Shown here: piece by piece, positions 1 through 6,919 of the stretch | Numbering within the stretch: position 1 is the first letter of the stretch | Layout: each line of letters starts with the position of its first letter | From: Nitrobacter sp035546855 | GTDB taxonomy: Bacteria; Pseudomonadota; Alphaproteobacteria; Rhizobiales; Xanthobacteraceae | DNA: 26,602 bases | Reading direction: 5' to 3' | Assembly: GCA_035546855.1 (NCBI GenBank) | Contig: DASZVY010000072.1 | Span: 1 to 26,602, forward strand | The notes under the pieces: model-generated | Told to the model about the DNA's origin: nothing | The model's database searches: none | Seen by the model: the letters and a program-made list of their open reading frames with translations, nothing else | Translations under genes and position numbers: made by a program

Positions 1-13
1 TGATTCTCGTCAC
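1..13 (-). CDS. Possible first codons of a gene leaving the left edge
   Basis: On the minus strand a GTG at 13-11 begins M-T-R-I and is preceded, about five bases upstream, by GGGAG, a reasonable ribosome binding site. It lies 77 bases downstream of the hydroxyacid dehydrogenase stop and in the same direction, so it could be the next gene of that operon. Only four codons are visible and nothing can be said about function. No other gene is evident in 1-90. Confidence 0.22.
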
Positions 14-90
14 CGTGGCTCCCGCGCTTCCGCTTGCCGGCGGATCTCGGTCGCGGGCCCGGCGTGTCGATGACGGCGCCGATGGCCGGG

Positions 91-1002
91 TCAGCGCCTG
101 GGCGTCAGGTGCCGGCCGATCTCGGTATGGTCAGCCGAAGGCCCCAAGACTTTCAACGCGTCATCCCACAACGAAGCAACCGCGTCGGCGAGCGGCGCCG
201 CGACACCGATCTGGTGGGCGAGCTCGTCGGCGGTCCGGATATCCTTCGCCATCAGCGCCAGCGAAAACCCCGACGTGAACGTCTCCGGAATCACGAATTG
301 CTTGAGCTTGTTCTCGGTCGAATTGTTGCGGCCGGTGGAGGCATTGAAAATGTCGGTCAGCGCGTTGGGATCGATTCCGAAACGGCCGCCGATGGCGACG
401 GCTTCGACGGCCGCCGCGAGTCCCGCCGCCGACACGTAGTTGTTCAGGGCCTTGGCGGCGTGGCCCGCGCCGAGCGGCCCGGCATGGAAGATCGATTTCC
501 CCATCGCGTCGAGAACCGGACGGACTTTGTCAAAGGTCCGAGGGTCGCCGCCGACCATGATCGCGAGCGTTCCGTCGACGGCGCGCTTTACGCCGCCCGA
601 CACCGGCGCGTCGATGAACTCGAACCCCGCGGCGATGAGGTCGTCGCCGAGCGCCTTGGTGCCGACAGGCGCGGACGAACTCATGTCGATGAGAACGGCG
701 CCCGGCGCGAGATGCGGCTTCAGGCCGTCCACCGCCGCACGGACGATCTTGCCGTCGGGCAGCAGCGTTATGACCACCTGCGCGTCCGACACGGCGTCCG
801 CGACGGTCGCCGCAGCGTGGCCGCCGGCGTTGCTGAATTTGTTGCGGGCGTCCGCGGAGGTGTCGAAGCCGGAGACCCGGTAGCCCGCGCGTGAAAGGCA
901 TGCGGCCATGGGCTGTCCCATATTGCCAAGCCCGACAATGGCGATTTTCGCCGGCGGCAGAATGCTCGTCGATCCCGTCACGGAAGACTCCTCATCGATC
1001 AT
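91..1002 (-). CDS. NAD(P)-dependent beta-hydroxyacid dehydrogenase (3-hydroxyisobutyrate dehydrogenase family)
   Basis: 303 aa, the usual length for cytosolic 3-hydroxyisobutyrate / 2-hydroxy-3-oxopropionate / L-threonate dehydrogenases, which oxidise or reduce small beta-hydroxyacids with NAD(P). The N-terminal Rossmann motif GLGNMG is at residues 24-29. The substrate-binding signature DAPVSGG starts near 132, and the catalytic lysine in AAKALNN is K184, followed by the paired Asn residues typical of the family. The ATG at 1002 is chosen because it overlaps the stop of the upstream gntR gene as ATGA, implying translational coupling; a GTG seven codons later is the alternative. The pairing with a GntR repressor and a divergent ABC importer suggests it acts on the imported substrate or a product of it. 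The exact substrate cannot be read from the sequence. Confidence 0.9.
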   Translation of the reverse strand: MIDEESSVTGSTSILPPAKIAIVGLGNMGQPMAACLSRAGYRVSGFDTSADARNKFSNAGGHAAATVADAVSDAQVVITLLPDGKIVRAAVDGLKPHLAPGAVLIDMSSSAPVGTKALGDDLIAAGFEFIDAPVSGGVKRAVDGTLAIMVGGDPRTFDKVRPVLDAMGKSIFHAGPLGAGHAAKALNNYVSAAGLAAAVEAVAIGGRFGIDPNALTDIFNASTGRNNSTENKLKQFVIPETFTSGFSLALMAKDIRTADELAHQIGVAAPLADAVASLWDDALKVLGPSADHTEIGRHLTPRR

Positions 1003-1718
1003 CGAACCCTGAGTTTGGCCGCCGACGGATCGCTCTGCGCCTCGTGCGCCTTGAGAGCCTCGATCGCGACTGCGGCGGCATTGTGGATGTGCTGGATGCA
1101 GGCGGCCTCGGCCGCAGTCGCATCGCCCGCCTCGATCGCGGTCAGGATGGCCTCGATCTCCCTCAGGCTGTGATGGATGCGGTTCTTCTGCGTCATGGAT
1201 GTCATGCGCAGGAGCGTCACGCGGTTCAGCAGCATGTTCAGAACCCGCTGCACGAAGGTGTTGCCGCATCCCTCGAGCATGGCGGCGTAGAAAGCCGTCT
1301 TCGCCGCGAGAAGATCGCGATGATCGTCCTGGTGCGCGACGACTACCATCCGCTCGTACTGCTCGCGGAGGCGGGCGAGGATGTCCGGGTCTCGAAAGCG
1401 GGCGCACTCGCGGCCGGCAAAACCTTCGAGCAGGGCGCGCAGGTCGTAGAGCTGGCTCGCTTCCTCGGCGCTGATCGTGCTCACCGCGGGACCGCGATGC
1501 GGAATGGTCGTCACCAGTCCTTCCGCTTCGAGCTGGCGCAAGGCTTCCCGGATGGAGGTGCGTCCGACGCCGGTCTGTTCACAGAGCTCGCGCTCGACCA
1601 GCCGTTGTCCGGGCTTGAAGGTCCCGTTGCCGATCGCCGTCCGCAGGCGATTCTCGACCAGAAACCGAAGGCTGACGGCCTCCCTCGCGACATTCAGGTC
1701 TGATTTGATCTTCGACAT
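999..1718 (-). CDS. GntR-family transcriptional regulator, FCD (FadR) subfamily
   Basis: 239 aa, cytosolic DNA-binding regulator. The N-terminal winged helix-turn-helix (about 14-82) contains the typical stretches GTFKPGQRLVE and GVGRTSIREALRQLEAEGLV. An all-helical FCD effector domain follows (about 87-225). FCD domains usually bind a metal with a D-x3-H pair plus two later His. By alignment to the family pattern, the Asp position here is K140, the His of DxxFH is Y144, the next His (REHxxIL in relatives) is I188, and only H210 remains, so the metal site looks lost. The start at 1718 begins the conserved wHTH region; no ribosome binding site precedes it, and the predicted promoter would start transcription at or next to the ATG. 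It probably represses itself, the co-transcribed dehydrogenase and the divergent ABC operon through the palindrome at 1730-1750. Effector unknown. Confidence 0.92.
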   Translation of the reverse strand: MSKIKSDLNVAREAVSLRFLVENRLRTAIGNGTFKPGQRLVERELCEQTGVGRTSIREALRQLEAEGLVTTIPHRGPAVSTISAEEASQLYDLRALLEGFAGRECARFRDPDILARLREQYERMVVVAHQDDHRDLLAAKTAFYAAMLEGCGNTFVQRVLNMLLNRVTLLRMTSMTQKNRIHHSLREIEAILTAIEAGDATAAEAACIQHIHNAAAVAIEALKAHEAQSDPSAAKLRVR

Positions 1719-1724
1719 GAGCGC

Positions 1725-1753
1725 ACTGAACAGATTGTCAGACAATCTGTCAA
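1725..1753 (-). promoter_or_regulatory. Predicted gntR promoter, possibly leaderless
   Basis: On the minus strand a perfect -35 TTGACA (1753-1748) is followed by a 17-nt spacer and a weak -10 TTCAGT (1730-1725). The expected transcription start six to seven bases on falls at about 1718, the first base of the gntR ATG. No Shine-Dalgarno sequence is present between the promoter and the ATG. The spacer lies inside the 1730-1750 palindrome, so a bound dimer would block RNA polymerase. Confidence 0.5.
1730..1750. promoter_or_regulatory. Perfect 21-bp palindromic operator, likely for the adjacent GntR regulator
   Basis: The left arm ACAGATTGTC (1730-1739), a central A (1740) and the right arm GACAATCTGT (1741-1750) form a perfect inverted repeat. 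The core TTGTCAGACAA fits the TnGTnnnACnA type of site bound by FadR/FCD regulators. It lies 11 bases upstream of the gntR start and about 104 bases upstream of the divergent binding-protein gene, so it can serve both transcription units. A possible -35 (TTGACC, 1759-1764) for the rightward operon lies just beside it, but its -10 is poor. Confidence 0.75.
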
Positions 1754-1791
1754 TCAGCTTGACCGGCGAGTCCTTTTGTGACGATGTGCCG

Positions 1792-1830
1792 GGCAAGACA
1801 AGCCGCCAAGACAAGCTGCCAAGACAACAG
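1792..1830 (+). repeat. Three tandem 13-nt direct repeats in the leader of the ABC operon
   Basis: Units at 1792-1804, 1805-1817 and 1818-1830 share the core CAAGACAA with exact 13-nt periodicity; the third unit diverges after the core. The array ends about ten bases before the GGGAGAG ribosome binding site of the binding-protein gene. Each unit contains GACAA, the half-site of the upstream palindrome. It may be a secondary regulator-binding array or just a local duplication. Confidence 0.6.
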
Positions 1831-1854
1831 GACGTCCATCGGGAGAGAACGGTC

Positions 1855-3081
1855 ATGCGTGAGAAATCTTCGATCACCTCGTTTCGGATGAGCCGCCGGT
1901 CGCTTCTGGCCGGGACGGCCGCAATTCTCGCCAGTCCCGCGGTGATGGGCTCGGCGCGCGCCGCTGCCAAGAGCGTCAACATCGGGGTGATCCAGCCGCT
2001 GTCGGGTGCGAACGCGCAATTCGGAATCAATTCACGCAACGGCATCGAACTCGTCGCGGACGAAATCAATGCTGCGGGCGGCATCAAGGCGCTGGGCGGT
2101 GCGAAGATCAACCTGATCGTCGCCGATGCGACCTCGACGCCGACCACCGCGGGAAACGTCGCCCAGCGGTTGATCTCGCAGCACGAAGTCACCGCGATCC
2201 TCGGCGCGTTCGCGTCGGCGCTGACGATCGCCATTTCCGAGGTGACAGAGCGTCGCGACATTCCGCTGCTGACGATGTCATTCGCCGACCAGATCACCGG
2301 CCGCGGTTTCAAGAATGTTTTCCAGGTGGTGGCGAAGGCGTCCGTCATCGGCAAGGCGCAGTTCGACTACACGATGGCGATTGCGCAGGCCGCCGGCTCG
2401 AAGATCGAAAAGATCGCCATCATGTACGAGGACACCGCTTACGGCACGGCGCAGGCCAAGGGCCTGCGGGCGGGCGCGCACGCGGCGAACGTGCAGCTCG
2501 TCATGGACGAGGCGTATCCGCTCGGCATCACGGACACGACGCCGTTGATCAACAAGCTGCGGGCGTCCGGCGCGCAGGCGGTGTTTCCGGTCTCCTATTT
2601 GAACGACAGCCTGCTCATCATCCGCACCATGCGGCAGCAGAAGATCGATATTCCCGCGATCGGAGGTGCCGCGGGTTACGTCATTCCCGATTTCGAGAAG
2701 GGGCTTGGCGAGTTCTCCGAAAACGTCCTCTCGGTGAATACCTCGAACTACGACCTGTCGCCGGAGTTGACCGAGCGCTTCCGCAAGCGGTTCGGCTATT
2801 TCATGGTGCACGAAGCACTCGAGAACGCCGTGGCGCTTGATGTTCTGGTGCAGGCCATCGAGAAGGCGAAGTCGGCGAAGGCCGAAGACGTGGCGGCGGC
2901 TCTGCGCGGTGCAACCTTCACCGGCGGCTGGGCCAGGGCCATGACCGGCGGTGCCGTCCAGTTCGATCAGACAGGCCTCAACGTGAAGTCGGTGCCTCTG
3001 ATGGTCCAGTGGCAGAAGAAGGAGCTCGTCACGGTCTGGCCGAAGGACATCGCCAAGGCTCCTGCGATCTGGAAGTCCTGA
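1855..3081 (+). CDS. HAAT-family ABC importer substrate-binding protein (LivK-like), Tat-exported
   Basis: 408 aa periplasmic type-I binding protein that delivers ligand to the LivHM-like permease. The N-terminus carries a twin-arginine type signal (M-S-R-R-S-L-L-A-G, RR at 14-15) with a hydrophobic stretch and a likely cleavage after ARA (about residue 36). The mature protein starts with the typical IGVIQPLSGANAQFG segment and has the receptor-family pattern through INAAGGI, VADATSTP and YEDTAYG. The ATG at 1855 has GGGAGAG upstream; a second ATG at 1888 lies right before the RR and would also retain the Tat signal. It is the first gene of the operon, 22 bases ahead of the permease gene. Family members bind branched-chain amino acids, amides, urea or aromatic and organic acids. 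The ligand here cannot be assigned, but the flanking catabolic genes argue against ordinary Leu/Ile/Val uptake. Confidence 0.92.
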   Translation: MREKSSITSFRMSRRSLLAGTAAILASPAVMGSARAAAKSVNIGVIQPLSGANAQFGINSRNGIELVADEINAAGGIKALGGAKINLIVADATSTPTTAGNVAQRLISQHEVTAILGAFASALTIAISEVTERRDIPLLTMSFADQITGRGFKNVFQVVAKASVIGKAQFDYTMAIAQAAGSKIEKIAIMYEDTAYGTAQAKGLRAGAHAANVQLVMDEAYPLGITDTTPLINKLRASGAQAVFPVSYLNDSLLIIRTMRQQKIDIPAIGGAAGYVIPDFEKGLGEFSENVLSVNTSNYDLSPELTERFRKRFGYFMVHEALENAVALDVLVQAIEKAKSAKAEDVAAALRGATFTGGWARAMTGGAVQFDQTGLNVKSVPLMVQWQKKELVTVWPKDIAKAPAIWKS

Positions 3082-3103
3082 GCGGACGATCGAAGGAGAC
3101 GCC

Positions 3104-3964
3104 TTGCAATTCGTTCAAGCGATCGTCGACGGGCTGCTGATCGGAGGCGTTTACGCCGTCATCTCGATCGGCCTGACCCTGGTGTACGGCGTGATGGGAA
3201 TCGTGAACTTCGCGCAGGCGGAGTTCGTGATGATCGGCATGTTCGTCGCCTGGTTCGCCTGGTCGTGGCTCGGGCTTGATCCGGTCCTGGCGGCGCCGCT
3301 GTCGTTTGCCGTGGCATTCGTCATCGGCTGGTTCGTGCAGGGGCATCTGATCTCGCGGGTGTTGAAGGCTCCCTCGGTCGCGCAGATCTTCCTGACGGTC
3401 GGGCTGCTCATCGTCTTCGAGAACGGCGCCTTGTTGATGTTCGGCTCGCAATTCCGTTCCGTGACGACGCCGTATCAGACGACGTCGCTTTCGCTGGGCT
3501 CGTTGTTCGTAAGCCTGCCATATCTGATCGCGTTCGGCATGTCGCTCACCTGCGGCGGCGCCCTCTGGTGGTTCATGCGGTCGAGCTGGTTCGGACGAGC
3601 GATGCGGGCCACCGCATTGAATCCGTCCGCCGCGCAGTTGATGGGAATCGATGCCGGCTTGATGTACCGGATCGCCTTCGCGCTCGGCGTCGGGCTGACC
3701 GCGTTCGGCGGCGCAATCATCTTGCCGTACGCGACCGTGTCTCCGACCGCCGGAGCCGACTACGTGATTCTGATGTTCACGGTTGTGGTGCTCGGCGGCC
3801 TCGGAAGCGTGGCGGGGGCCGTCGTCGGCGGGCTGGCGGTCGGCATCATTCAGGCGCTCTCCGCGCTGGTTTTTCCCATTCAATTGCAGAACCTGGTCTT
3901 GTTCCTGGTGTTCATCGCGGTGCTGGCGGTGCGTCCGCAAGGATTGGTAGGGGCCAGCCGATGA
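3104..3964 (+). CDS. HAAT ABC importer inner-membrane permease, LivH-like
   Basis: 286 aa polytopic inner-membrane subunit, normal length for LivH. It opens with the family hallmark of an amphipathic start and G-x-Y-A-x-I-S-I-G-L-T-L-V-Y-G, then NFAQAEFVMIG. About eight hydrophobic segments follow, including the conserved VVVLGGLGSVAGAVVGG near the C-terminus. The start is a TTG at 3104, chosen because AAGGAG lies at the proper distance (3093-3098) and the protein begins exactly where the family does; no ATG fits as well. Its stop overlaps the livM-like start as ATGA. It forms the heteromeric channel with the next gene product. Assignment of the subunit type is firm; the substrate is not. Confidence 0.93.
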   Translation: MQFVQAIVDGLLIGGVYAVISIGLTLVYGVMGIVNFAQAEFVMIGMFVAWFAWSWLGLDPVLAAPLSFAVAFVIGWFVQGHLISRVLKAPSVAQIFLTVGLLIVFENGALLMFGSQFRSVTTPYQTTSLSLGSLFVSLPYLIAFGMSLTCGGALWWFMRSSWFGRAMRATALNPSAAQLMGIDAGLMYRIAFALGVGLTAFGGAIILPYATVSPTAGADYVILMFTVVVLGGLGSVAGAVVGGLAVGIIQALSALVFPIQLQNLVLFLVFIAVLAVRPQGLVGASR

Positions 3965-4929
3965 CGCGTTGGATGATCGGGCTCGGAGCCCTGGCGGCTG
4001 CGTTGCTTCTGCCGTTGTCGCTCGATCCGCAAGGATACTGGATCCGGGTGCTGACGTTCACCTTCCTGTTCGCGGCGATGGCGCAGGCCTGGAATATCGT
4101 CGGCGGGCTGGCGAACCAGACCTCGCTCGGGCATGCCGCCTTCTTCGGAATCGGCGCCTACACATCGACCGTTCTTTTGATCAAGTTCGGGATCAGCCCG
4201 TGGATCGGAATGATCGCCGCCGCCGGTCTCGGCGCCGTGGCCGCTTTCGCCATCGCCATTCCCACCATGCGGTTGCAGGGGCACTATTTCGCGCTGGCGA
4301 CGCTGGCGTTCGGTGAGGTCTTGCGGGTCGTCGCCAACGTCTGGACGTCGGTGACCGGCGGCGCGAGCGGAATCTCGGTGCCGTTCTCGCCGCCAAGCGT
4401 GGCCAATTATTCGTTCAAGTTGCTGCGGCCGCATGCCTACATCGCGCTCGCGGCTCTGGTGATCGTTACGATCATCTTTGAAGCCATCCGCCGAAGCGCG
4501 ATGGGGTATCGGCTGCGCGCAATCAAGGAAAACCCGGCGGCTGCCGAAGTCATCGGCATCGATACCACGAAAGTAAAACTGCAAGCCGCGATCATCTCCG
4601 GCATGCTGATGGCGATGCTCGGCACGCTTTACGCCCAGGTCGCGGTGTTCTTTGATCCGGATACGGTCTTCAGCGCGGGCTCCGTTTCGATCCGCGTTGC
4701 GCTGATTGCGATTTTGGGCGGGATCGGCACGCCGGCCGGGCCAATTCTGGGAGCGTTCTTCATCATCCCGCTCGAAGAACTGATGAACGATTGGTTCTCC
4801 GCGAGCGCGGCCGGCCTGTCGCAACTGACGTTCGGCCTCATTCTCATCGTTGTGATCCTGTGGCGCCCTCGCGGGTTCGTGACGCTGTTCAAATCGCTTT
4901 CGGCCAGGCCCGGCGGTGCGCCTGCATGA
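3961..4929 (+). CDS. HAAT ABC importer inner-membrane permease, LivM-like
   Basis: 322 aa polytopic inner-membrane subunit that pairs with the LivH-like protein. Family features are the WNIVGGLANQTSLGHAAFFGIGAY region (about 43-66), LQGHYFALATLAFGE (the segment preceding the coupling region), the cytosolic loop RAIKENPAAAEVIGID that contacts the ATPases, and the late GGIGTPAGPILGA segment. The ATG at 3961 overlaps the upstream stop (ATGA), and the stop overlaps the livG-like start in the same way, so translation of the whole operon is coupled. Length is typical, and no truncation or frameshift is seen. Confidence 0.93.
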   Translation: MTRWMIGLGALAAALLLPLSLDPQGYWIRVLTFTFLFAAMAQAWNIVGGLANQTSLGHAAFFGIGAYTSTVLLIKFGISPWIGMIAAAGLGAVAAFAIAIPTMRLQGHYFALATLAFGEVLRVVANVWTSVTGGASGISVPFSPPSVANYSFKLLRPHAYIALAALVIVTIIFEAIRRSAMGYRLRAIKENPAAAEVIGIDTTKVKLQAAIISGMLMAMLGTLYAQVAVFFDPDTVFSAGSVSIRVALIAILGGIGTPAGPILGAFFIIPLEELMNDWFSASAAGLSQLTFGLILIVVILWRPRGFVTLFKSLSARPGGAPA

Positions 4930-5651
4930 CCATTCTGGACGTGAGGGGAATTTCGAAGCGTTTCGGCGGGCTGCAAGCCCTGTCCGATGTCACGTTTTCC
5001 GTAGGCGAGGGGCAGATTGTCGGATTGATCGGACCCAACGGCGCGGGAAAGACGACGTTCTTCAGCACGCTGGTCGGGCTCATCAAGCCGGATCGGGGAT
5101 CGGTCGCGCTCGAGGGCCGGCCGATCGTCGGGCTGAAGCCGCATCGCGTCGCGGCTTACGGAATGACGAAGACGTTTCAGAACGTGGCGCTGTTCGGAGA
5201 TAGCACCGTCCTCGACAACGTTTTGACGGCCGGTCTTCTGCGCCATGACGTGGCGGCCGCGCGGCATGAGGCGCGCCGATGCCTGGATCGGGTCGGGCTG
5301 CTCGCGATCGCCGGCAAGCAGGCGGACACCTTGTCTTTTCCGGAGCGGGCGCGGGTCGAGCTTGCGCGCGCGCTGTGCACCGGGCCAAAGGTTCTTCTGC
5401 TCGATGAGGTCATGGCGGCCCTCAATCCCGTCGAAATGCGCGAGATCATGGAGCTGATCCGCTCCTTGCGGGACGACGGGATTACGCTTCTGGTGGTCGA
5501 ACACCACATGCGGGCGATCATGGCCGTCTGCGATCGCATCCTGGTGCTCAATTTCGGCAAGCTGCTCGCCGATGGCACGCCGAAGGAAATCGCCAGTCAT
5601 CCCGAGGTGATCGAAGCCTATCTCGGACAATCCATGGAGAAACACCGATGA
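4926..5651 (+). CDS. HAAT ABC importer ATPase, LivG-like
   Basis: 241 aa cytosolic ATPase powering the importer. Walker A GPNGAGKT is at 36-43 and the Q-loop TFQN has Q85. Walker B LLLDE ends at the catalytic E161, and the H-loop is VEHH (H193). The ABC signature is atypical: LSFPERARVELAR (136-148) replaces the usual LSGGQ/YGQQ-type sequence, and the residue after Walker B is Val (DEV) rather than Pro. I recall related variants in one rhizobial LivG subclass, so this is probably functional. The C-terminal tail with EAYLG is standard for LivG/LivF. ATGA overlaps on both sides tie it to livM and livF. Confidence 0.92.
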   Translation: MTILDVRGISKRFGGLQALSDVTFSVGEGQIVGLIGPNGAGKTTFFSTLVGLIKPDRGSVALEGRPIVGLKPHRVAAYGMTKTFQNVALFGDSTVLDNVLTAGLLRHDVAAARHEARRCLDRVGLLAIAGKQADTLSFPERARVELARALCTGPKVLLLDEVMAALNPVEMREIMELIRSLRDDGITLLVVEHHMRAIMAVCDRILVLNFGKLLADGTPKEIASHPEVIEAYLGQSMEKHR

Positions 5652-6370
5652 CCGGTGTCGCTCCGTTGCTTGAAATCCAGGGACTGCGCGCCGGATATGG
5701 CGAGATCGAGGTCCTTCACCGTATCGATCTGGCCATGAACGACGGCGAATTCGTCTGCATCATCGGCGCCAACACGGCCGGAAAGAGCACGATCCTGCGG
5801 AGCATCTCCCGGCTGGTGCCGCATGTGAGCGGCGCGATCAGGTTCGATGGCGCCGATCTCATCGGTTGCGCGCCGCATCAGGTCCCCCAGCGCGGAATTG
5901 CGCACGTCCCCGAGGGGCGGCAGGTGTTCACCGGCTTGTCCGTCGAGGAGAACCTGCTTCTCGGCGCATTCACGGCGCGCAAGTCGCCTGACTTGCAAGA
6001 GCGAATGGGTGAGGTCCTGAAGCTGTTCCCCCGCCTGCGCGAACGGTTCGGGCAACTCGCCGGGACGCTGTCCGGCGGCGAGCAGCAGATGGTGGCGGTC
6101 GGCCGGGCCCTCATGCTGAGGCCGAAATTGCTTCTGCTCGATGAGCCGAGCCACGGACTCGCCCCAAAGGTCGTCGAAGAGATGCATGACGCTTTCGTCA
6201 AGATCCATGCGCAAGGCACCTCGATCTTGCTCGTGGAGCAAAACGTCAGCCTTGCGCTGGATGTTGCCACGCGCGGCTACGTTCTCGAGGCCGGTCGGAT
6301 CGTGCTGGAAGGAAGCTCTTCCGAATTGAACGAAAATCCAAAGATACGAGAAGCCTATCTCGGAATTTGA
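5648..6370 (+). CDS. HAAT ABC importer ATPase, LivF-like
   Basis: 240 aa cytosolic ATPase, partner of the LivG-like subunit. Walker A is GANTAGKST (40-48), with Thr in place of the common Gly. PEGRQVFTGLSVEENL (88-103) is the LivF Q-loop region. The signature LSGGEQQ (141-147) is canonical, Walker B ends at E166, and the H-loop position is Gln (VEQN, Q198), which is normal for LivF. It ends in EAYLGI. The start overlaps the livG stop as ATGA. The next gene follows after 37 bases in the same direction, so the operon probably extends to it. Confidence 0.93.
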   Translation: MTGVAPLLEIQGLRAGYGEIEVLHRIDLAMNDGEFVCIIGANTAGKSTILRSISRLVPHVSGAIRFDGADLIGCAPHQVPQRGIAHVPEGRQVFTGLSVEENLLLGAFTARKSPDLQERMGEVLKLFPRLRERFGQLAGTLSGGEQQMVAVGRALMLRPKLLLLDEPSHGLAPKVVEEMHDAFVKIHAQGTSILLVEQNVSLALDVATRGYVLEAGRIVLEGSSSELNENPKIREAYLGI

Positions 6371-6407
6371 GCCGTATCACACCGGCTCTTTAAGCATGGA
6401 GACTCAG

Positions 6408-6812
6408 ATGAGCTATAATCAGACTGTGACGTTGGGTGGACTGTTCGACATGGGTCTTGCTGTCCGCCGCGAGGTGCTGGGCGCGGATTACGTCGAGAAA
6501 TCGATCCAGTCTGCGAACGATTTCCAGATGGCATTCCAGCACATCACCACGGAGTGGTGCTGGGGATATGCCTGGAACCGGCCCGGCCTCGACCGGAAGA
6601 CCCGCAGCATGCTGAACCTTGCCATGCTGACGGCGCTCAATCGTTCGCCCGAGATCAAGCTGCATACGCGCGGCGCGATCAACAACGGCGTGACGGTGGA
6701 TGAAATCAAGGAAGTGCTGCTGCACGCGACCGTCTATTGCGGCATCCCGGCGGGTCTCGACGCCTTCAAGGCGGCGAACGAGGTGCTCAAGGACATGGGC
6801 AAGGTCAAATAG
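6408..6812 (+). CDS. Carboxymuconolactone decarboxylase (CMD) family protein, PcaC-like
   Basis: 134 aa, the size of 4-carboxymuconolactone decarboxylase, the small oligomeric helical enzyme that decarboxylates gamma-carboxymuconolactone in the protocatechuate branch of the beta-ketoadipate pathway. The CMD core is clear at 74-127: NRSPEIKLHTRGAINNG, then TVDEIKEVLLHATVYCGIP, with E82, H86 and C111 in the usual places. The ATG at 6408 is preceded by GGAG; an in-frame ATG at 6396 has no ribosome binding site. It lies directly behind the ABC importer operon with no pca ring-cleavage genes nearby, so a true PcaC role is uncertain. It could act on a related lactone, or be a CMD-fold protein of other function. 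Its position suggests action on the imported compound. Confidence 0.85.
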   Translation: MSYNQTVTLGGLFDMGLAVRREVLGADYVEKSIQSANDFQMAFQHITTEWCWGYAWNRPGLDRKTRSMLNLAMLTALNRSPEIKLHTRGAINNGVTVDEIKEVLLHATVYCGIPAGLDAFKAANEVLKDMGKVK

Positions 6813-6848
6813 GCGGCCTCGTCCCATTCGTCGGCATCGGGTGCGGTT

Positions 6849-6886
6849 GACGGCGATCAGGCAGAGCGAGCACGGTCTGCGCCGTC
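6849..6886. terminator. Bulged hairpin between convergent genes, candidate bidirectional terminator
   Basis: GACGGCG (6849-6855) pairs with CGCCGTC (6880-6886), and an inner CAGA/TCTG stem stacks on it with a one-sided bulge. It lies between the CMD gene and the convergent dehalogenase gene. There is no T tract, so intrinsic termination may be weak. Confidence 0.35.
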
Positions 6887-6919
6887 GCGATCCGCGGCGG
6901 CTGGCCGGTCAGGTTTGAT

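Noticed and set aside
1719..2354. Upstream extension of the GntR frame to 2354, overlapping the binding-protein gene
   Set aside because: It would place about 200 extra residues antisense to the Tat signal and first lobe of the binding protein and would swallow the operator. The wHTH domain starts right after 1718.
3568..3960. Longer livM-like start at 3568
   Set aside because: It would overlap the livH-like gene by nearly 400 bases. The ATGA overlap at 3961 with a hydrophobic N-terminus is the family-typical start.
5648..6370. Gln in the H-loop of the LivF-like ATPase as a sign of inactivation
   Set aside because: VEQN is the normal sequence in LivF subunits, so it is not a defect.
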